Assembly: GCA_963978895.1 (NCBI GenBank)
Contig: OZ022238.1
Span: forward strand, 34,902,270 to 34,966,269
Origin: Erpobdella octoculata
Taxonomy: Eukaryota > Annelida > Clitellata > Hirudinida > Erpobdellidae
Reading direction: 5' to 3'
DNA: 64,000 bases
Part shown: piece by piece, positions 23,200 to 35,790 of the stretch
Layout of the letters: each line of letters starts with the position of its first letter
Position numbering within the stretch: the first letter of the stretch is position 1
The notes under the pieces: model-generated
Told to the model about the DNA's origin: nothing
The model's database searches: none
The model's input: the letters and a program-made list of their open reading frames with translations, nothing else
Made by a program: the position numbers and the translations under genes

Positions 23200-23429
23200 A
23201 CGCGTTGTGCTTTTTCAGCGTTGTGCACGCAATGCTGCATGTACGCCTCATATATATAGAATAGGTATATCGGAGATGAGCAAGTTTTGAGTGAGATGCC
23301 AAGATGGCCTCCCAAAAACGATTTAGCGTCTTTTTGGTCCAATGAATATTCATTATTTATATTAATCGGCAATAACTTTACCGATATAAACCGATAAAGA
23401 AATGGGAAGATTTTAAATTTAATACAGCA

Positions 23430-26400
23430 TTTGGCAATAATAATAATTAGCCGCACTTGCCAAATCACTCTGGGACATAGAAAGAGAGCGTGATGAAAGA
23501 AAAAGCCGTGAAAACAACATAATCATTTCGGGGATGCCACCTCACCCTAAACTTTCCGATGCTGAGTACGCCTTAGAGTTTTTCGAAACAAATCTCACAC
23601 TCATGACGCGTATGGAGGCTGAAGCTGCCTACCAAAAACGGTGCCAAAAGAGAAACGGGTCGATTTTTACGGGGGCACTAACATCGTCCGATCATCCTGT
23701 TCTTCCGCCTTTTCGTAAATAGGATTTCTCAGACAGAGACTGCTACAGGCCCATGGGCCCTGGCAAACGTCAGAAGCATTACTAACAAAATAGAAGATAT
23801 ACTTTTGTTTATTGATACTTACAAACCGAGCGTTTTCTGTTTAGTTGAGACTTGGCTTTTGAAGGAGTATCCGAGTTCGATGTTTTTACCTAATGATTAT
23901 GTTGCTGTTTGTCGTGACAGAGATACTAGGGAAGGCGAAGTGGCGCTTATCCTCAAAAACACCTTGAATTTTAAAATTCTTCCTTCTCCAGCTGGACTGA
24001 ACAACATTGAAATATGCTGTGTAGACATTAAAATAAAGTTTGACAATGTTTAACGTGGCGTTAATCGTTAGACTTCTAAGCCACGAATCACTTTATCCAA
24101 CTTTATCCAACTCATTCGTGGGCCCATTCAGACAGAACAACCAGAGGCAGTCATTTATAGGCGCCTCTTGCAGACGCTGGTGACGCCGGCGGGATTCGAA
24201 CCGCCGACTCTCAGGTTTACAGGAATTATAGCTTATTACAGACCAGATGGATACAATGACGAAGCATTCCAGTATGCCGAAAATAGCATTCGATATCTTC
24301 AGCAATTATGCAACACTAAAAATCCAATATGCCTGATGGGAGATTTCAACCTCCCGGGGATTGATTGGCACCTTTATTCGGCACCAAACAACAACATTTA
24401 CAATGACTTAATGACCTTCTTTTGCTACCTCTAACACAAAAATCAATAACATATTGGACTTAGTGCTGTCACGAGACCCACAATTTATAAAGCAGATTGA
24501 TGTGATGAGTCCAGTCGGAGGAAGTGATCACAATAGCATCATTTTTACTCCAAACATGGCTCGGACTATAAGCCATGTGAGCACAAAGTTATGGAAAATG
24601 CAATTCAATGCATGACAAACATCGTTATTCCAGGTGCATTCGAAAAACTCAGAGGGTCAAGCTTTGTTACTGGCGGAGGTGGAAGATGTCGGGTGAACAG
24701 GCCGACAAAAACAGGTACAAAAATGTGGAAAAAAATTAAAAGAGCAATTGAAAATGTACCATTCGGAGAGAGAACTAAATATGATTAAAATAAGCAACGT
24801 CAGCAAATTCTATAGATATGTCAACAACAAACTCACTACATCCCACAGAATTATCCAGATAGAGAAATCAAACGGTGGTTAAACAGAGGACCATTATGAG
24901 ATGGGAAATATTTTTAATGATTATTTTTCAAGTGTATTTACAATTGATGACGGTCGTAGGCCAACTCTCGAGCAAAGGACATCGAATCAACTAGCAAAAA
25001 TTGACTTCATCCCGGACATTGTGTTCAAGACATTGTTTAGACTTACTTCGTCTACATCCTTAAGACCCGATGGTATTCCAAATATTTTTTTGAAACGATG
25101 TGCATTTAGCCTCGCTCTACCCTTCTGCCACATCTTCGATTTTTTATTAAAAACTGGGCATCTGCCTAAAGATTGGAAAAAAGCTTTTGTTATCCCAATC
25201 CATAAAAAAGGTACAACTTCTTGTCCTGGAAACTACAGACCTATCTCTTTAACGTCCACATGCTGTCGAGCGATGGAAAAAATTATTAACAAAGCAATAC
25301 ACAACTACTTGGATATCAATAAGCTAATCTCGCCTAATCAACATGGCTTCCGAGGAGCTAAATCAACGTGCACCAATTTACTCGAATGTACTTATGATTG
25401 GTCGAACTCAATCCAGGCACGAACAAACTCAGACGTGATCTACTTTGACTTCAAAAAAGTCTTTGACTCAGTATCACACCCAAAAATATTGACCAAATTA
25501 GAGTCCTACGGAGTGAGTGGGAGTTTATTAACGTGGCTAAAAAAAACTTCTTGAGCGACAGAGTACAGATTGTAAGAATCAAAGGACAACTATCTGATAT
25601 CAAACATTTTACTATTGGAGTACCACAGGACCCACCCTTTTTCTATTATACATTAATGATATTACCGATAGATTTAACAAGCTTCCAATCTCTCACAAAC
25701 TATTTGCGGATGACATTAAGCTAACAAAGGTAACAACAGTCGGGAACTTCAGGAATCTGTCAATCGACTAGTTGCCTGGGCCGGGGAATGGCAGTTGCAA
25801 TTGGCCAAGGAAACATTCTTTGTATTCACAATAAGGAGCTCTTTTGATAATGGTCCATCGACATCTTCTTCTTCTAAATCACATCAGTTAAAATCAACTA
25901 CTTCTGGCATTACAAGTAAGATATTTGAACCACCCAACTATACCATCGGCTCTCACAAACTGAAGAACACTGACAGCGTCAGGGACTTGGGAGTAGTCAT
26001 CGACACCAACCTCAAATTCAGACATCATATTGCCAATATTATTCATGTTGCGTCCCTGAGATCGCGACTTATCACAAAATAATTTCTATCTAAAGATCCT
26101 GCTCTGCTCAAACAGGCCTTCTGTACATACATTTGACCCCTTCTGGAATACTGCTCTCAAGTATGGAGCCGCCATCACCAATACCTCATTGACAACATCG
26201 AAATGGTTCAAAAGAAGTTCACCAAGGCAGTCCCAACTCTCAGGAATCTTCCGTACATGGCAAGACTAAAAGTTCTTAGTCTCCAATCACTCGACCATAG
26301 ACGAATCATCAATGACCTTTGTTTATGCTATAAACTTTTGCATGGCCTTACTGATTCTGATTTAAGGCATCAACTCAAATTTTTTGCATACTCAACTAGA

Positions 26401-26880
26401 GGCCACCAACTTAAGTTAAGTTCTGTTTTGAATAGAGTCGATATTACAAAGTTTTTCTACTCTAATTAATCGTATTATTGTTATATGGAACCACCTGCCT
26501 AATGATATTGTTAGCTCAACTACGTACAGTAGTTTCAAGAGCGTAATTGTGACGGTTGACCTCACGAAATTTCTCGTTAATAAATAGTCATACTGTTTGC
26601 CACATTATTCTTATCTGAAATTTGAATGATATTTGCTTTTTGTGATTATCCTGGATTATAATAAATTTATTGCTAATATCAGGTTTTCTTCTGAGATTTT
26701 TCTTTATGACATATTGTCCCACCAAACTGGTTATTTTGATTGCATTTTGTTTCAATTGTATGACTTGACGTTTTTATTTTTTTTCTGATTACGTTTCACT
26801 TAACTGTATTCTGTCCGAACAGTTTCAGTGGCCCGTTTGGTCCCTCTGTTCGAGTTGTAATAAAATAAATAAATAAACAA
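23430..26880 (+). mobile_element. Decayed non-LTR retrotransposon LINE-C with SINE insertion
   Basis: An ORF1 piece (23456-23720) has the NNIIISGMPP start typical of the RRM-like part of CR1-type ORF1. The endonuclease (about 23760-24450; FCLVETWL, MGDFNLPGIDWH) is interrupted by a SINE at 24045-24226. The reverse transcriptase runs from about 24900 to 26470 (NYRPISLTS, VIYFDFKKVFDSVSHP, GVPQ) with several stops and frameshifts, and the catalytic FADD region is damaged near 25705. The 3' end runs into (AAAT)n/(AATG)n. A sister fragment lies at 40125-40275. Confidence 0.88.
24045..24226. mobile_element. tRNA-derived SINE inserted in LINE-C
   Basis: The insert is about 85% identical to 61915-62105. 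It breaks the endonuclease frame, which resumes at about 24227 (IIAYYRPDGYND). One side reads GTGGCGTTAATCGTTAGAC and CTTCTAAGCCAC, resembling the D-arm and TCT anticodon region of tRNA-Arg. The other side, read in reverse, is a B-box GGTTCGAATCC (24192-24202) within GGCGTCACC. The two tRNA-like halves face opposite ways. Confidence 0.75.
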
Positions 26881-28475
26881 ACAAACAAATAAATAAATAA
26901 ATGAATGAATGAATGAATGAATGAATGAATGAATGAATAAATGAATGAATGAATGAATGAATGAATGAATGAATGAATGAATGAATGAATGAATGAATGA
27001 ATGAATGAATGAATGAATGAATGAATGAATGAATGAATGAATGAATGAATGAATGAATGAATGAATGAATGAATGAATGAATGAATGAATGAATGAATGA
27101 ATGAATGAATGAATGAATGAATGAATGAATGAATGAATGAATGAATGAATGAATGAATGAATGAATGAATGAATGAATGAATGAATGAATGAATGAATGA
27201 ATGAATGAATGAATGAATGAATGAATGAATGAATGAATGAATGAATGAATGAATGAATGAATGAATGAATGAATGAATGAATGAATGAATGAATGAATGA
27301 ATGAATGAATGAATGAATGAATGAATGAATGAATGAATGAATGAATGAATGAATGAATGAATGAATGAATGAATGAATGAATGAATGAATGAATGAATGA
27401 ATGAATGAATGAATGAATGAATGAATGAATGAATGAATGAATGAATGAATGAATGAATGAATGAATGAATGAATGAATGAATGAATGAATGAATGAATGA
27501 ATGAATGAATGAATGAATGAATGAATGAATGAATGAATGAATGAATGAATGAATGAATGAATGAATGAATGAATGAATGAATGAATGAATGAATGAATGA
27601 ATGAATGAATGAATGAATGAATGAATGAATGAATGAATGAATGAATGAATGAATGAATGAATGAATGAATGAATGAATGAATGAATGAATGAATGAATGA
27701 ATGAATGAATGAATGAATGAATGAATGAATGAATGAATGAATGAATGAATGAATGAATGAATGAATGAATGAATGAATGAATGAATGAATGAATGAATGA
27801 ATGAATGAATGAATGAATGAATGAATGAATGAATGAATGAATGAATGAATGAATGAATGAATGAATGAATGAATGAATGAATGAATGAATGAATGAATGA
27901 ATGAATGAATGAATGAATGAATGAATGAATGAATGAATGAATGAATGAATGAATGAATGAATGAATGAATGAATGAATGAATGAATGAATGAATGAATGA
28001 ATGAATGAATGAATGAATGAATGAATGAATGAATGAATGAATGAATGAATGAATGAATGAATGAATGAATGAATGAATGAATGAATGAATGAATGAATGA
28101 ATGAATGAATGAATGAATGAATGAATGAATGAATGAATGAATGAATGAATGAATGAATGAATGAATGAATGAATGAATGAATGAATGAATGAATGAATGA
28201 ATGAATGAATGAATGAATGAATGAATGAATGAATGAATGAATGAATGAATGAATGAATGAATGAATGAATGAATGAATGAATAAATGAATGAATGAATGA
28301 ATGAATGAATGAATGAATGAATGAATGAATGAATGAATGAATGAATGAATGAATGAATGAATGAATGAATGAATGAATGAATGAATGAATGAATGAATGA
28401 ATGAATGAATGAATGAATGAATGAATGAATGAATGAATGAATGAATGAATGAATGAATAAATAAATAAATAAAAT
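26861..28475. repeat. Very long tetranucleotide microsatellite (AATG)n, about 1.56 kb
   Basis: 26901-28458 is almost pure ATGA/AATG, roughly 390 units, with only two visible AATA variants (near 26939 and 28283). It is bordered on both sides by AAAT/AAAC units, consistent with growth from the A-rich tail of LINE-C. The 552-codon FIHS-repeat reading frame on the minus strand is an artefact. Confidence 0.98.
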
Positions 28476-28777
28476 AAATTCACCTCTCGACCATCAATAG
28501 TTCTGATAATTGGCAGATATTTACGAATTTCGGGTTTTTTTCAAACCAATTCAATACAAAATATAATTCAAATAATATCTCAAAAAACATTTAGACTTTC
28601 ACCGGCAAGTCCAGCAAAAAGGTTGAAAACGAAACCCTCCTTTTTCTATTCTATTTTATAGACTTATTATCATAAAAAATTGCAAACAATTAGTAGCCGC
28701 TTAATTACAAAAGTTTTTTATGGTTCACTTAATTTTAGCTTTTAAGTGTCTGATGACCTAACTCTATGATCAAACAA

Positions 28778-29138
<361 letters not shown>

Positions 29139-29442
29139 AGGTGTTTTGTGTTGATATTGCTACAGAGAGAAAAAATACAAAAAGAAAGTGAAAGAGAAAA
29201 AAAGAGGGAAAATGCGATTAGATTAAAAGTTTAACTTCGACTCCTTTTGTTTGGTTTTTCTAAATAAAAAATTGAAGATATCTTACAACGGACTTTATAA
29301 CGACAGCAATCAAAAATTTAAAAAAAAACTGAAAAAAATGTCGGCCTCCCCATTACGAAATTCCTAGATCCGCCGCTGTATGTTACCATAATGTGACCAA
29401 GTTAATCAGAAATTCTGCCAGGCTTACAGAAATATTATTTTA

Positions 29443-30256
29443 CTAGCGGGGTTTTTTTATCTTTTTCTCTTTTGCTCCCGTTCCCTTCACCGCTTGTTCT
29501 CCCGGCTGCTTTCCCGTTCCCGGTCGCTTTCCCGTTCCCGGTCGCTTTCCCGCTCCCGGTGGCTTTCCCGCTCTCAGTCGCTTTCCAGCCCCCGGTCGTT
29601 TTTACGCTTTCCAGCTCCAACTTGCTCTCTTTTTCCTGGTCACTTTTGCTGCTCGTTCTTTTCGCTCACAGTCGCTTTTCCGTTCCCGCTTATTCTCCAG
29701 CTCCCGTTTCCGTTCGCTCTCCAGCTTCGCTCATTTTCACACAAACCTTCCTCTCAAGATTGTGTAAAAATTTCATTACAATCGGATGATTGGTGTAGCG
29801 ATGCATAAAATACACACACACACAGACATATATACTACATACAACTTACAACCGCTAACCAAAACGTTTTTATCCATAAAACACGAACGGATTAACAAAT
29901 CTTTTTCAAACTTGACAAAAACCACCACCTGATTATCTTACTTAAGTGTGCCAAATTGCAATGAAATCTGTTCGATGGTTTTCATTTGATGCTTGAAAAT
30001 ACATGCAAACATTGCTTTTTATATGTAAGACAGTTTTTATGGCGCGAGAAAAACGTTGTTTTTTAACAAATGTATTTTTATGATGTAAAATTATTTATAT
30101 ATATGTGAAACAAACTGTCGGTGAGTCGACCTATTTTAGACTGTACACACCTATACAAAAGTTCACCCGATCCAACACACCCCAAAACGTTGGTGCATGG
30201 CTTTAATTCAATTTCTCAAGTTTTACGCAAACAATGCCGTGCCGGGTAACTGCTAG
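29443..30256. mobile_element. Helitron-like repeat bounded by CTAG at both ends
   Basis: The left end A^CTAGCGGGGTTTTT (29443) opens a CCCGTTCCCGGTCGCTTTC pyrimidine minisatellite (29470-29740), then TGTGTAAAAATTTCATTAC and a short CA tract (29811-29825). The right end GCCGTGCCGGGTAACTGCTAG^T (to 30256) has the hairpin-plus-CTAG form. Two opposed CTAG ends may mean two joined elements. Confidence 0.5.
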
Positions 30257-30459
30257 TTTTATATATGAAGAGACTAAAACAAATATATAAAAGATTTTTT
30301 TTAAACACTGTTGCAATCTAATAAGACAGTTTTAGTTTTTATAGCAGGTCTCCTTTACCACTTGCTTCGAACTTATTCCTTACTCAAGGCCAACACGAAT
30401 ATAAATTAAATTTCTAAAGGCTATGCAACTTTTTAGGTGCACACCTATAAAACTCTTAA

Positions 30460-30630
30460 AAAGTTATACGAAATGGTTCATCATTTTTGGAAAATTTATT
30501 TAAAACAATTATCTTTGGGAACATTTATTTAAAACAAATATCTTTTATGACATTTATTTAAAACAAATATCTTTTATGACATTTATTTAAAACAACTATC
30601 TTTCAGAACATTTATTTAAAACAATCTAGG
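30460..30630. repeat. About 32-bp tandem repeat, five units
   Basis: AACATTTATTTAAAACAA plus TATCTTTTATG units repeat five times just beyond the 3' end of the epimerase gene. Confidence 0.85.
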
Positions 30631-30962
30631 AATGATAAAATGGTTACATGGATGCGTGCTATCTTGTGGTTTTAGCAAGCTGTGAGCCAACACGTAAGTC
30701 AGTTCACCAGTAAAACACAATCGAAAAAATGCCTAAGTTTTTAAGAGAACTGAAAACAACAAAACCAACATGAGGATCAAATAAGAAACAAACGCAAAAA
30801 TTACAGTCATTTACACGTAATTAACCTTAATAATTGAACAGGTTCTTGTAAAACTAACCTATCTTTCTAAATATCAAATTATTATTTTCAAAACAAATGA
30901 ATCGAGTTATTTTAAATTTGAAAAACAATTTTAAAATACGAGATTTCGGTTCTTGGATACTT

Positions 30963-32517
30963 TCACAGCTCGTCGCGTGGTCTGAAATGGCTAAGGTTAA
31001 TATTATATACTTTCTCCAAGGCAGAATAGAATTTCTCTTTATCATCTGTGTAGAAGTGAGCACCCTGAATTTGCACAATTTCATCTCTTTGATTTGTGTA
31101 TTTGTCCCCTGACATAACGAATTCATAAAATTCGACAGTTTCTTTGATGGCTTTGTCAAAGGGAGTTGGATCCCATCCAATCATTTTAACTGCCTTGTTT
31201 GAATTCAAAGTACCAGCTCGAACAGTTGGATACAAATACATGTTTGAGGAATCGTCATCAACAATAAATTTTTGTTTTGGTATCTTTAGATGTTTTTCTA
31301 TGGTTCTGAGGAAGAACTCCATGGTAATATTTTCATGCCATGCAAGGTTGTAAGCCTGATCAAGAGCTTCTGCGCCTTTGAATGACGGACCAGTTAATTT
31401 TGCTATGGTCTTGGAAACATCTTCTACGTACACAAAGCTGTTGTCGTAATTTCTCAGAAATTTTGGAATGGTGACTGGCTTGTGTGTCAATATAGGTGCC
31501 AATTTAACCCAAAGCAGATATATCCATACTCTGTATGTTGTGTCTCTTGGACCAACTACATCCGGCAACCTCAAAATTATGTATGGAATGCCATTATCCT
31601 CGCGTTGACTCATCAACTCTTCTTCCGCTTTAAATTTTTCTTTAAAAATATTAATTAATAAAATTAATATTTTAGGTTGATATCAGTATCTCATCCAAAC
31701 AAATTGTGACATAATTTGCTTACTATTGGCATATTGGTGGTGGTTGCTTAGCAAATCCCTACGGTCCTGGTCCACAGGTCTTACAGCAGATTCCTCTTTA
31801 ATTGGTTCATTTGATGGTGGATCACAAACGTCATAAATTGAATCTGTACTTATGTAAATGTAAAGCCTTGCTTTGCCCTTCAGGAGTTTTAGTGATTCTT
31901 TGATTTCGTGATCGCTGTACGCGCTGAAGTCTATTACAGCGTCAAATTTATCTAAAAAATATAATCTCTTAAGTTTAATTTTTTAAATAAAATAATTTAA
32001 AATTATCAAAGTCTCAAATTTAATTTCGCAACTTTTGAAGTTTTCTTACCAAACTCTCTTTTATTAAGAAAGTCAACAAATTCCTGACAGTTTTCTGAAA
32101 GATATTTCTTCCTGTCGCAATGGATAGCTTTGACGTACGGTTTTATTTTTTGTTTTGTGTCCCAGTACCAGTTGCCACGATTGACGATAGTGACATTGTC
32201 ACCCCTCAGCAAAAGTTTTTCCACTGTGTTGGCTCCCAGGAAACCGTTACCACCAAACACTAAAATGTTTCTATACCAAATAAAAAAAAAGTTTATTTAA
32301 TTTCTTAAAGACACTATTATTTAACTAATTCATTGTAAAAACTTATATAGACCAAGTATGGCCTTTTGAGTGCAAGACATAAAAAAATTATAGTTTCGTT
32401 TTGCAGTTGAGTTTCTAAAAACAACTAATAAAAACACCCTTGTGATAATATTTACCTTCCTTTGCTCTCGGCCCGATATGCCAGACTAAGAACTATGAGA
32501 AGCACAAAAAGCTTCAT
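30963..32517 (-). CDS. ER-type NAD-dependent epimerase/dehydratase (atypical/extended SDR), four exons
   Basis: Exons 32456-32517, 32050-32270, 31724-31951 and 30963-31639 join in phase with GT-AG borders to give 395 residues. Residues 1-18 form a signal peptide (MKLFVLLIVLSLAYRAES). It is followed at once by the Rossmann strand and nucleotide loop ILVFGGNGFLGA (GxxGxxG). The motif YISTDSIYD and the catalytic-type YANKK (YxxxK, split over the exon 3/4 junction) identify the extended SDR fold, and LRLPDVVGPRD is the usual substrate-side strand. The last four residues are RDEL, a KDEL-type ER retrieval signal. Signal peptide plus RDEL predicts an ER-lumen enzyme. The substrate is unknown; it could be a sugar-nucleotide epimerase or an RNA-binding CSP41-like relative. 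Confidence 0.93.
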
Positions 32518-32590
32518 CGTTCCTACATCAACCAGCAGACCGAATGAGAAGTGAGAAGCACACTATAAGCTAGCCGGTTCAACTTGCTTG

Positions 32591-32598
32591 TTTATATA
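32591..32598 (-). promoter_or_regulatory. TATA box of the epimerase gene
   Basis: The minus strand reads GCTATATAAACAAG about 75-80 bp before the ATG at 32517, leaving room for a roughly 45-bp 5' UTR. Confidence 0.65.
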
Positions 32599-32645
32599 GC
32601 TCCGTTGCGTGCGTGAGTGCGTAAGTGCTGAAGATACCTCAGCTG

Positions 32646-32653
32646 CCACGTCA
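32646..32653 (-). promoter_or_regulatory. UPRE-like motif TGACGTGG upstream of the TATA box
   Basis: The minus strand reads GGTGACGTGGCAGC, an exact XBP1/ATF6-type unfolded-protein-response element, about 50 bp upstream of the TATA box. A heat-shock-like GGAACTTTCGAAAA lies further upstream at 32770-32783. The function of both is inferred. Confidence 0.45.
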
Positions 32654-32799
32654 CCGCATCATCAACTTATCCACGCCCGGGATGCTAACTCTCCTCCAAA
32701 GAAAGTTGTAGAAAAACTGCGTTAGAAGTCTGATTTGAATATTCATGCTAGTGTCTCAAGGCTCCATCTGGAACTTTCGAAAACTCTGCTCTTGTCTAC

Positions 32800-33990
32800 G
32801 TGGCATTCGTAGGATATGTCGACGATGAACGTTTTACTTCTTTCATATGTGTAAAAAGGTTTTAGCGATCAGTTGCTTGTTAAAAACCGCTTATTCCAAT
32901 TCCAAATATACATAAATATCCGAGTGTATATAAATTATGCGAATATATGTTAATATGATTTTTTCGCAATTTACATCGTTAGGCATCATCGGTCTAGTTA
33001 CAATGCTTGGGAAGAAATTCTATTCAACTAACAATGTGTAATTTTTATTATAATAATACCATATTTTTCCTTTAAAAATGCAGGCCCTACTTCTATGTCT
33101 AGGGGACCCACTTCAACATCAAAAGGGAGAAATTTCAACGTCAGAAGGAGATAATTTCATTAATTTCAGTCTCAAGAGTGACCCACTACAAAATTAAGAG
33201 AAGGTGACAACAAGACAACATCCCCCTTTTATCCCTTTAAATGACTTGCTCCACAAAAATCTGTGAACTTTATTGAAAAAATAAGCTTTCAGAATAAGTG
33301 TTAAAAAGTTGCACTTAGCTAAAGGAATAAAATAAATAATTTTAATTTACTATAAAAGCTATTCAACGTTATCTTCTAGATAAAAAAGAACACTCGCTGA
33401 GAAGGCGAGAGATAAGGAAAACTGCTGAAAAAATTAGGAGGCTCACATAATAAATAAGCTACTATAACCCACGTGGAGAATGAGAAAGTGTGTGTGTGTT
33501 GTGTGTGCAGTGGTGGTCTAGGAATTAGGTAAGGGGGACATTTCAGTTTTTATTCTTTTGATAACTGTCATTAGGCAACCACCCGGTGTAAGATATTTTG
33601 AGTTTCTTTTACTCAGTAAACCCAAACAAAAACAATTGAAATTAAGTTTTTTATTTACTGAGCAGCTGGATTACCTTTTCTTTTTTCTTTTTCCTTCTTC
33701 TTCTTTCACCTTCTCTCCGTACTTTATTCTTTCTCTCCGTAGCAATGTCAACACAAGACACCTCTCTTTTCCATTGTGCCGCGTTGTTAGGTAATCGGAA
33801 AACACTTCAAGACCGAGAATAACTTTTTAGCTGCAGTATTAAATACTCTGTCAGAGTCCGGCAACACTCAGCCACAGGGCCAACTCTAGTGGTGCCCCGC
33901 CACAAAACTGGATCACATCTCTTTTCACTGTTCTCCTCATGACCCACCTGACCTGTGCAGTCTGTACGGCTTTCATCTGTCACATGTTTG
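32800..33990. other. No gene supported
   Basis: AT-rich DNA with a short TG tract at 33490-33508 and a transposon-like tip CAGTGGTGGTCTAGGA at 33509. No frame with splice context was found. Confidence 0.5.
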
Positions 33991-33995
33991 GAAAC

Positions 33996-34529
33996 TCAGC
34001 TGGTGGACTCCAGTTCAAACTGGGTTTTGCCGCAGCAACCCACATCATTTTCTTCACCAGCAACGCGCTGGTCCAGAACCGTGTCCACCATTGCCTCAGC
34101 CATCCCTGCGATCAAACTCTCAACGGTCGTACCGTCCAGACTACACTCAAGCAAACAAATATAAGAAACATTCCCATTTTCTTTCTCTTTTTTGTTGTTT
34201 TCTGACAGCAACGCCGGACCGGCTGCTGCAAATTTGTTTTCGTGGCCATCCTGACCGCCAAGAATCATTCCTTCTCCTGTCTTCCCCTGTGCTGCCATGT
34301 TTTTTCTCGCTTGTTGTCTTTCTTGCTCCAGCAATTCTCTTTTTAACTTTCTCCGGTTAACCACAGCTCCTTTGTCAATATCGAACAAATATTCATTGTC
34401 CTCAGGCCCATAGCTTTCATTCACTAACGCGGTTAGGAGGCGTTCCCTAAGTTCGTCCTTTTTACCTGTATCGCTCAGGTTACGTTTCTCCAGTTTGTCT
34501 CTCAACTCACTCGTCCAAAGCTCATCCAA
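33996..34529 (-). CDS. SAP-domain protein frame, possibly from a mobile element
   Basis: The 177-residue open frame begins with a SAP motif (residues about 3-36: LWTSELRDKLEKRNLS, then GKKDELRERLL), a helix-extension-helix DNA-binding fold. It continues with a charged helix rich in RRKLKRELLEQERQQ and a C-terminal part with paired Cys (VGCCGK). No intron is evident. It sits next to an inverted repeat (34606-35068) and may be the N-terminal piece of a transposon-encoded protein, since SAP domains occur at such positions in mobile elements. A host gene is also possible. Confidence 0.55.
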   Translation of the reverse strand: MDELWTSELRDKLEKRNLSDTGKKDELRERLLTALVNESYGPEDNEYLFDIDKGAVVNRRKLKRELLEQERQQARKNMAAQGKTGEGMILGGQDGHENKFAAAGPALLSENNKKEKENGNVSYICLLECSLDGTTVESLIAGMAEAMVDTVLDQRVAGEENDVGCCGKTQFELESTS

Positions 34530-34605
34530 AATGCTTTCAAAACAGAATGGTTTTTAATCCCACTTCTGACACCTATGTTGTAATATTGTCAAATCGTATA
34601 CCGGG

Positions 34606-35068
34606 TTTGGCAGAACCAACTTTTAGGGCCAAATTCTCGACTTTTCGGTATAAAACTCGCTGTTCGAGACTACAATTAGTCAAAAACTTTTTTGTTAAAC
34701 TTTTATTGTCAGACCGACGGACCGTTTCAGCTATGTCAGCCATCATCAGGGTCAAAAGTAAAACGAGAAAAGTAAACAAATAGAAAGAACCGAAATTATC
34801 AAAGAATTAGCACACCAACAAAAGAGTAATCACTCCACCTGTCAAATCAAGAGAATACGAGGCTCAGCAAAAAAAACATGAGTAAAACAAAATTCCATAG
34901 TGTTTAAGACCAGAATCATAAACTAATGAAATCACGGAGACTATAACATTTATACTATTGGAATACACCATCAATTTTTGCGCTTTCGCTGTGTTGTATT
35001 GTAGTCTCGAACAGTGAGTTTTATACAGAAAAGTCGAGAATTTAGCACAAAAAGTTGTTTCTGCCAAA
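34606..35068. repeat. Inverted repeat, about 72-bp arms
   Basis: 34606-34677 (TTTGGCAGAACCAACTTTT through TTCGAGACTACAAT) pairs with the reverse complement of 34998-35068 at about 85% identity. It encloses about 320 bp without a coding frame. Confidence 0.7.
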
Positions 35069-35097
35069 TGGCGAGTTGTATTTCTTAGAGCATGTTT

Positions 35098-35280
<183 letters not shown>

Positions 35281-35412
35281 ACATATGCTACAAAGAAATA
35301 AACACTTTTAATTGTTCATATTTAGTATATTTACACTCATATACATATATAATAATGTTAATAATCTATATTACAAAAGATCAGAATAAAATCTGAGACC
35401 CTCCTTGGGGGC

Positions 35413-35790
35413 GCTGTGACCCTTCAACCTGCGGTGAATGATGATCTTGGTGTCACGATTAATGGTCCATTGACTATGCGCGATCATGTCCAGAAAATCT
35501 GCCGCTCATCATCTTACCAGCTACGCCAACTCCGAGTCATCCGCGGCTCTCTCTCAACCGAGGCTTGCACAATGCTCGTTCATGCATTCGTCTCAAGTAA
35601 ACTCGATTACTGCAATAGTCTGATTGCATGATTGAGTGATGAACTGATCAACAGACTCCAGTCTGTGCTGCGCTTTGCGGCTCGCCTGATTCTAAAGAAG
35701 CGGAGATTTGACCCAGTTTCGGATGACATGCGTAAACGTCTGCACTGGCTCCCTATCAGACAAAGAATCCAGTTTAAACTAGGTCCATAT
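35413..35790 (+). mobile_element. LINE reverse-transcriptase C-terminal fragment (RTE/L2-like)
   Basis: The frame reads DLGVTINGPLTMRDHV, the post-catalytic RT segment, then LVHAFVSSKLDYCNSL, an in-frame stop, and LHWLPIRQRIQFK. This is the 3' part of RT with the stop at about 35629. It ends at a CCATATATATAGAATAG motif shared with 23249 and 6568. Confidence 0.75.

Noticed and set aside
26825..28483. 552-codon open frame of FIHS repeats
   Set aside because: It is the translation of the AATG microsatellite; no start context or non-repeat domain.
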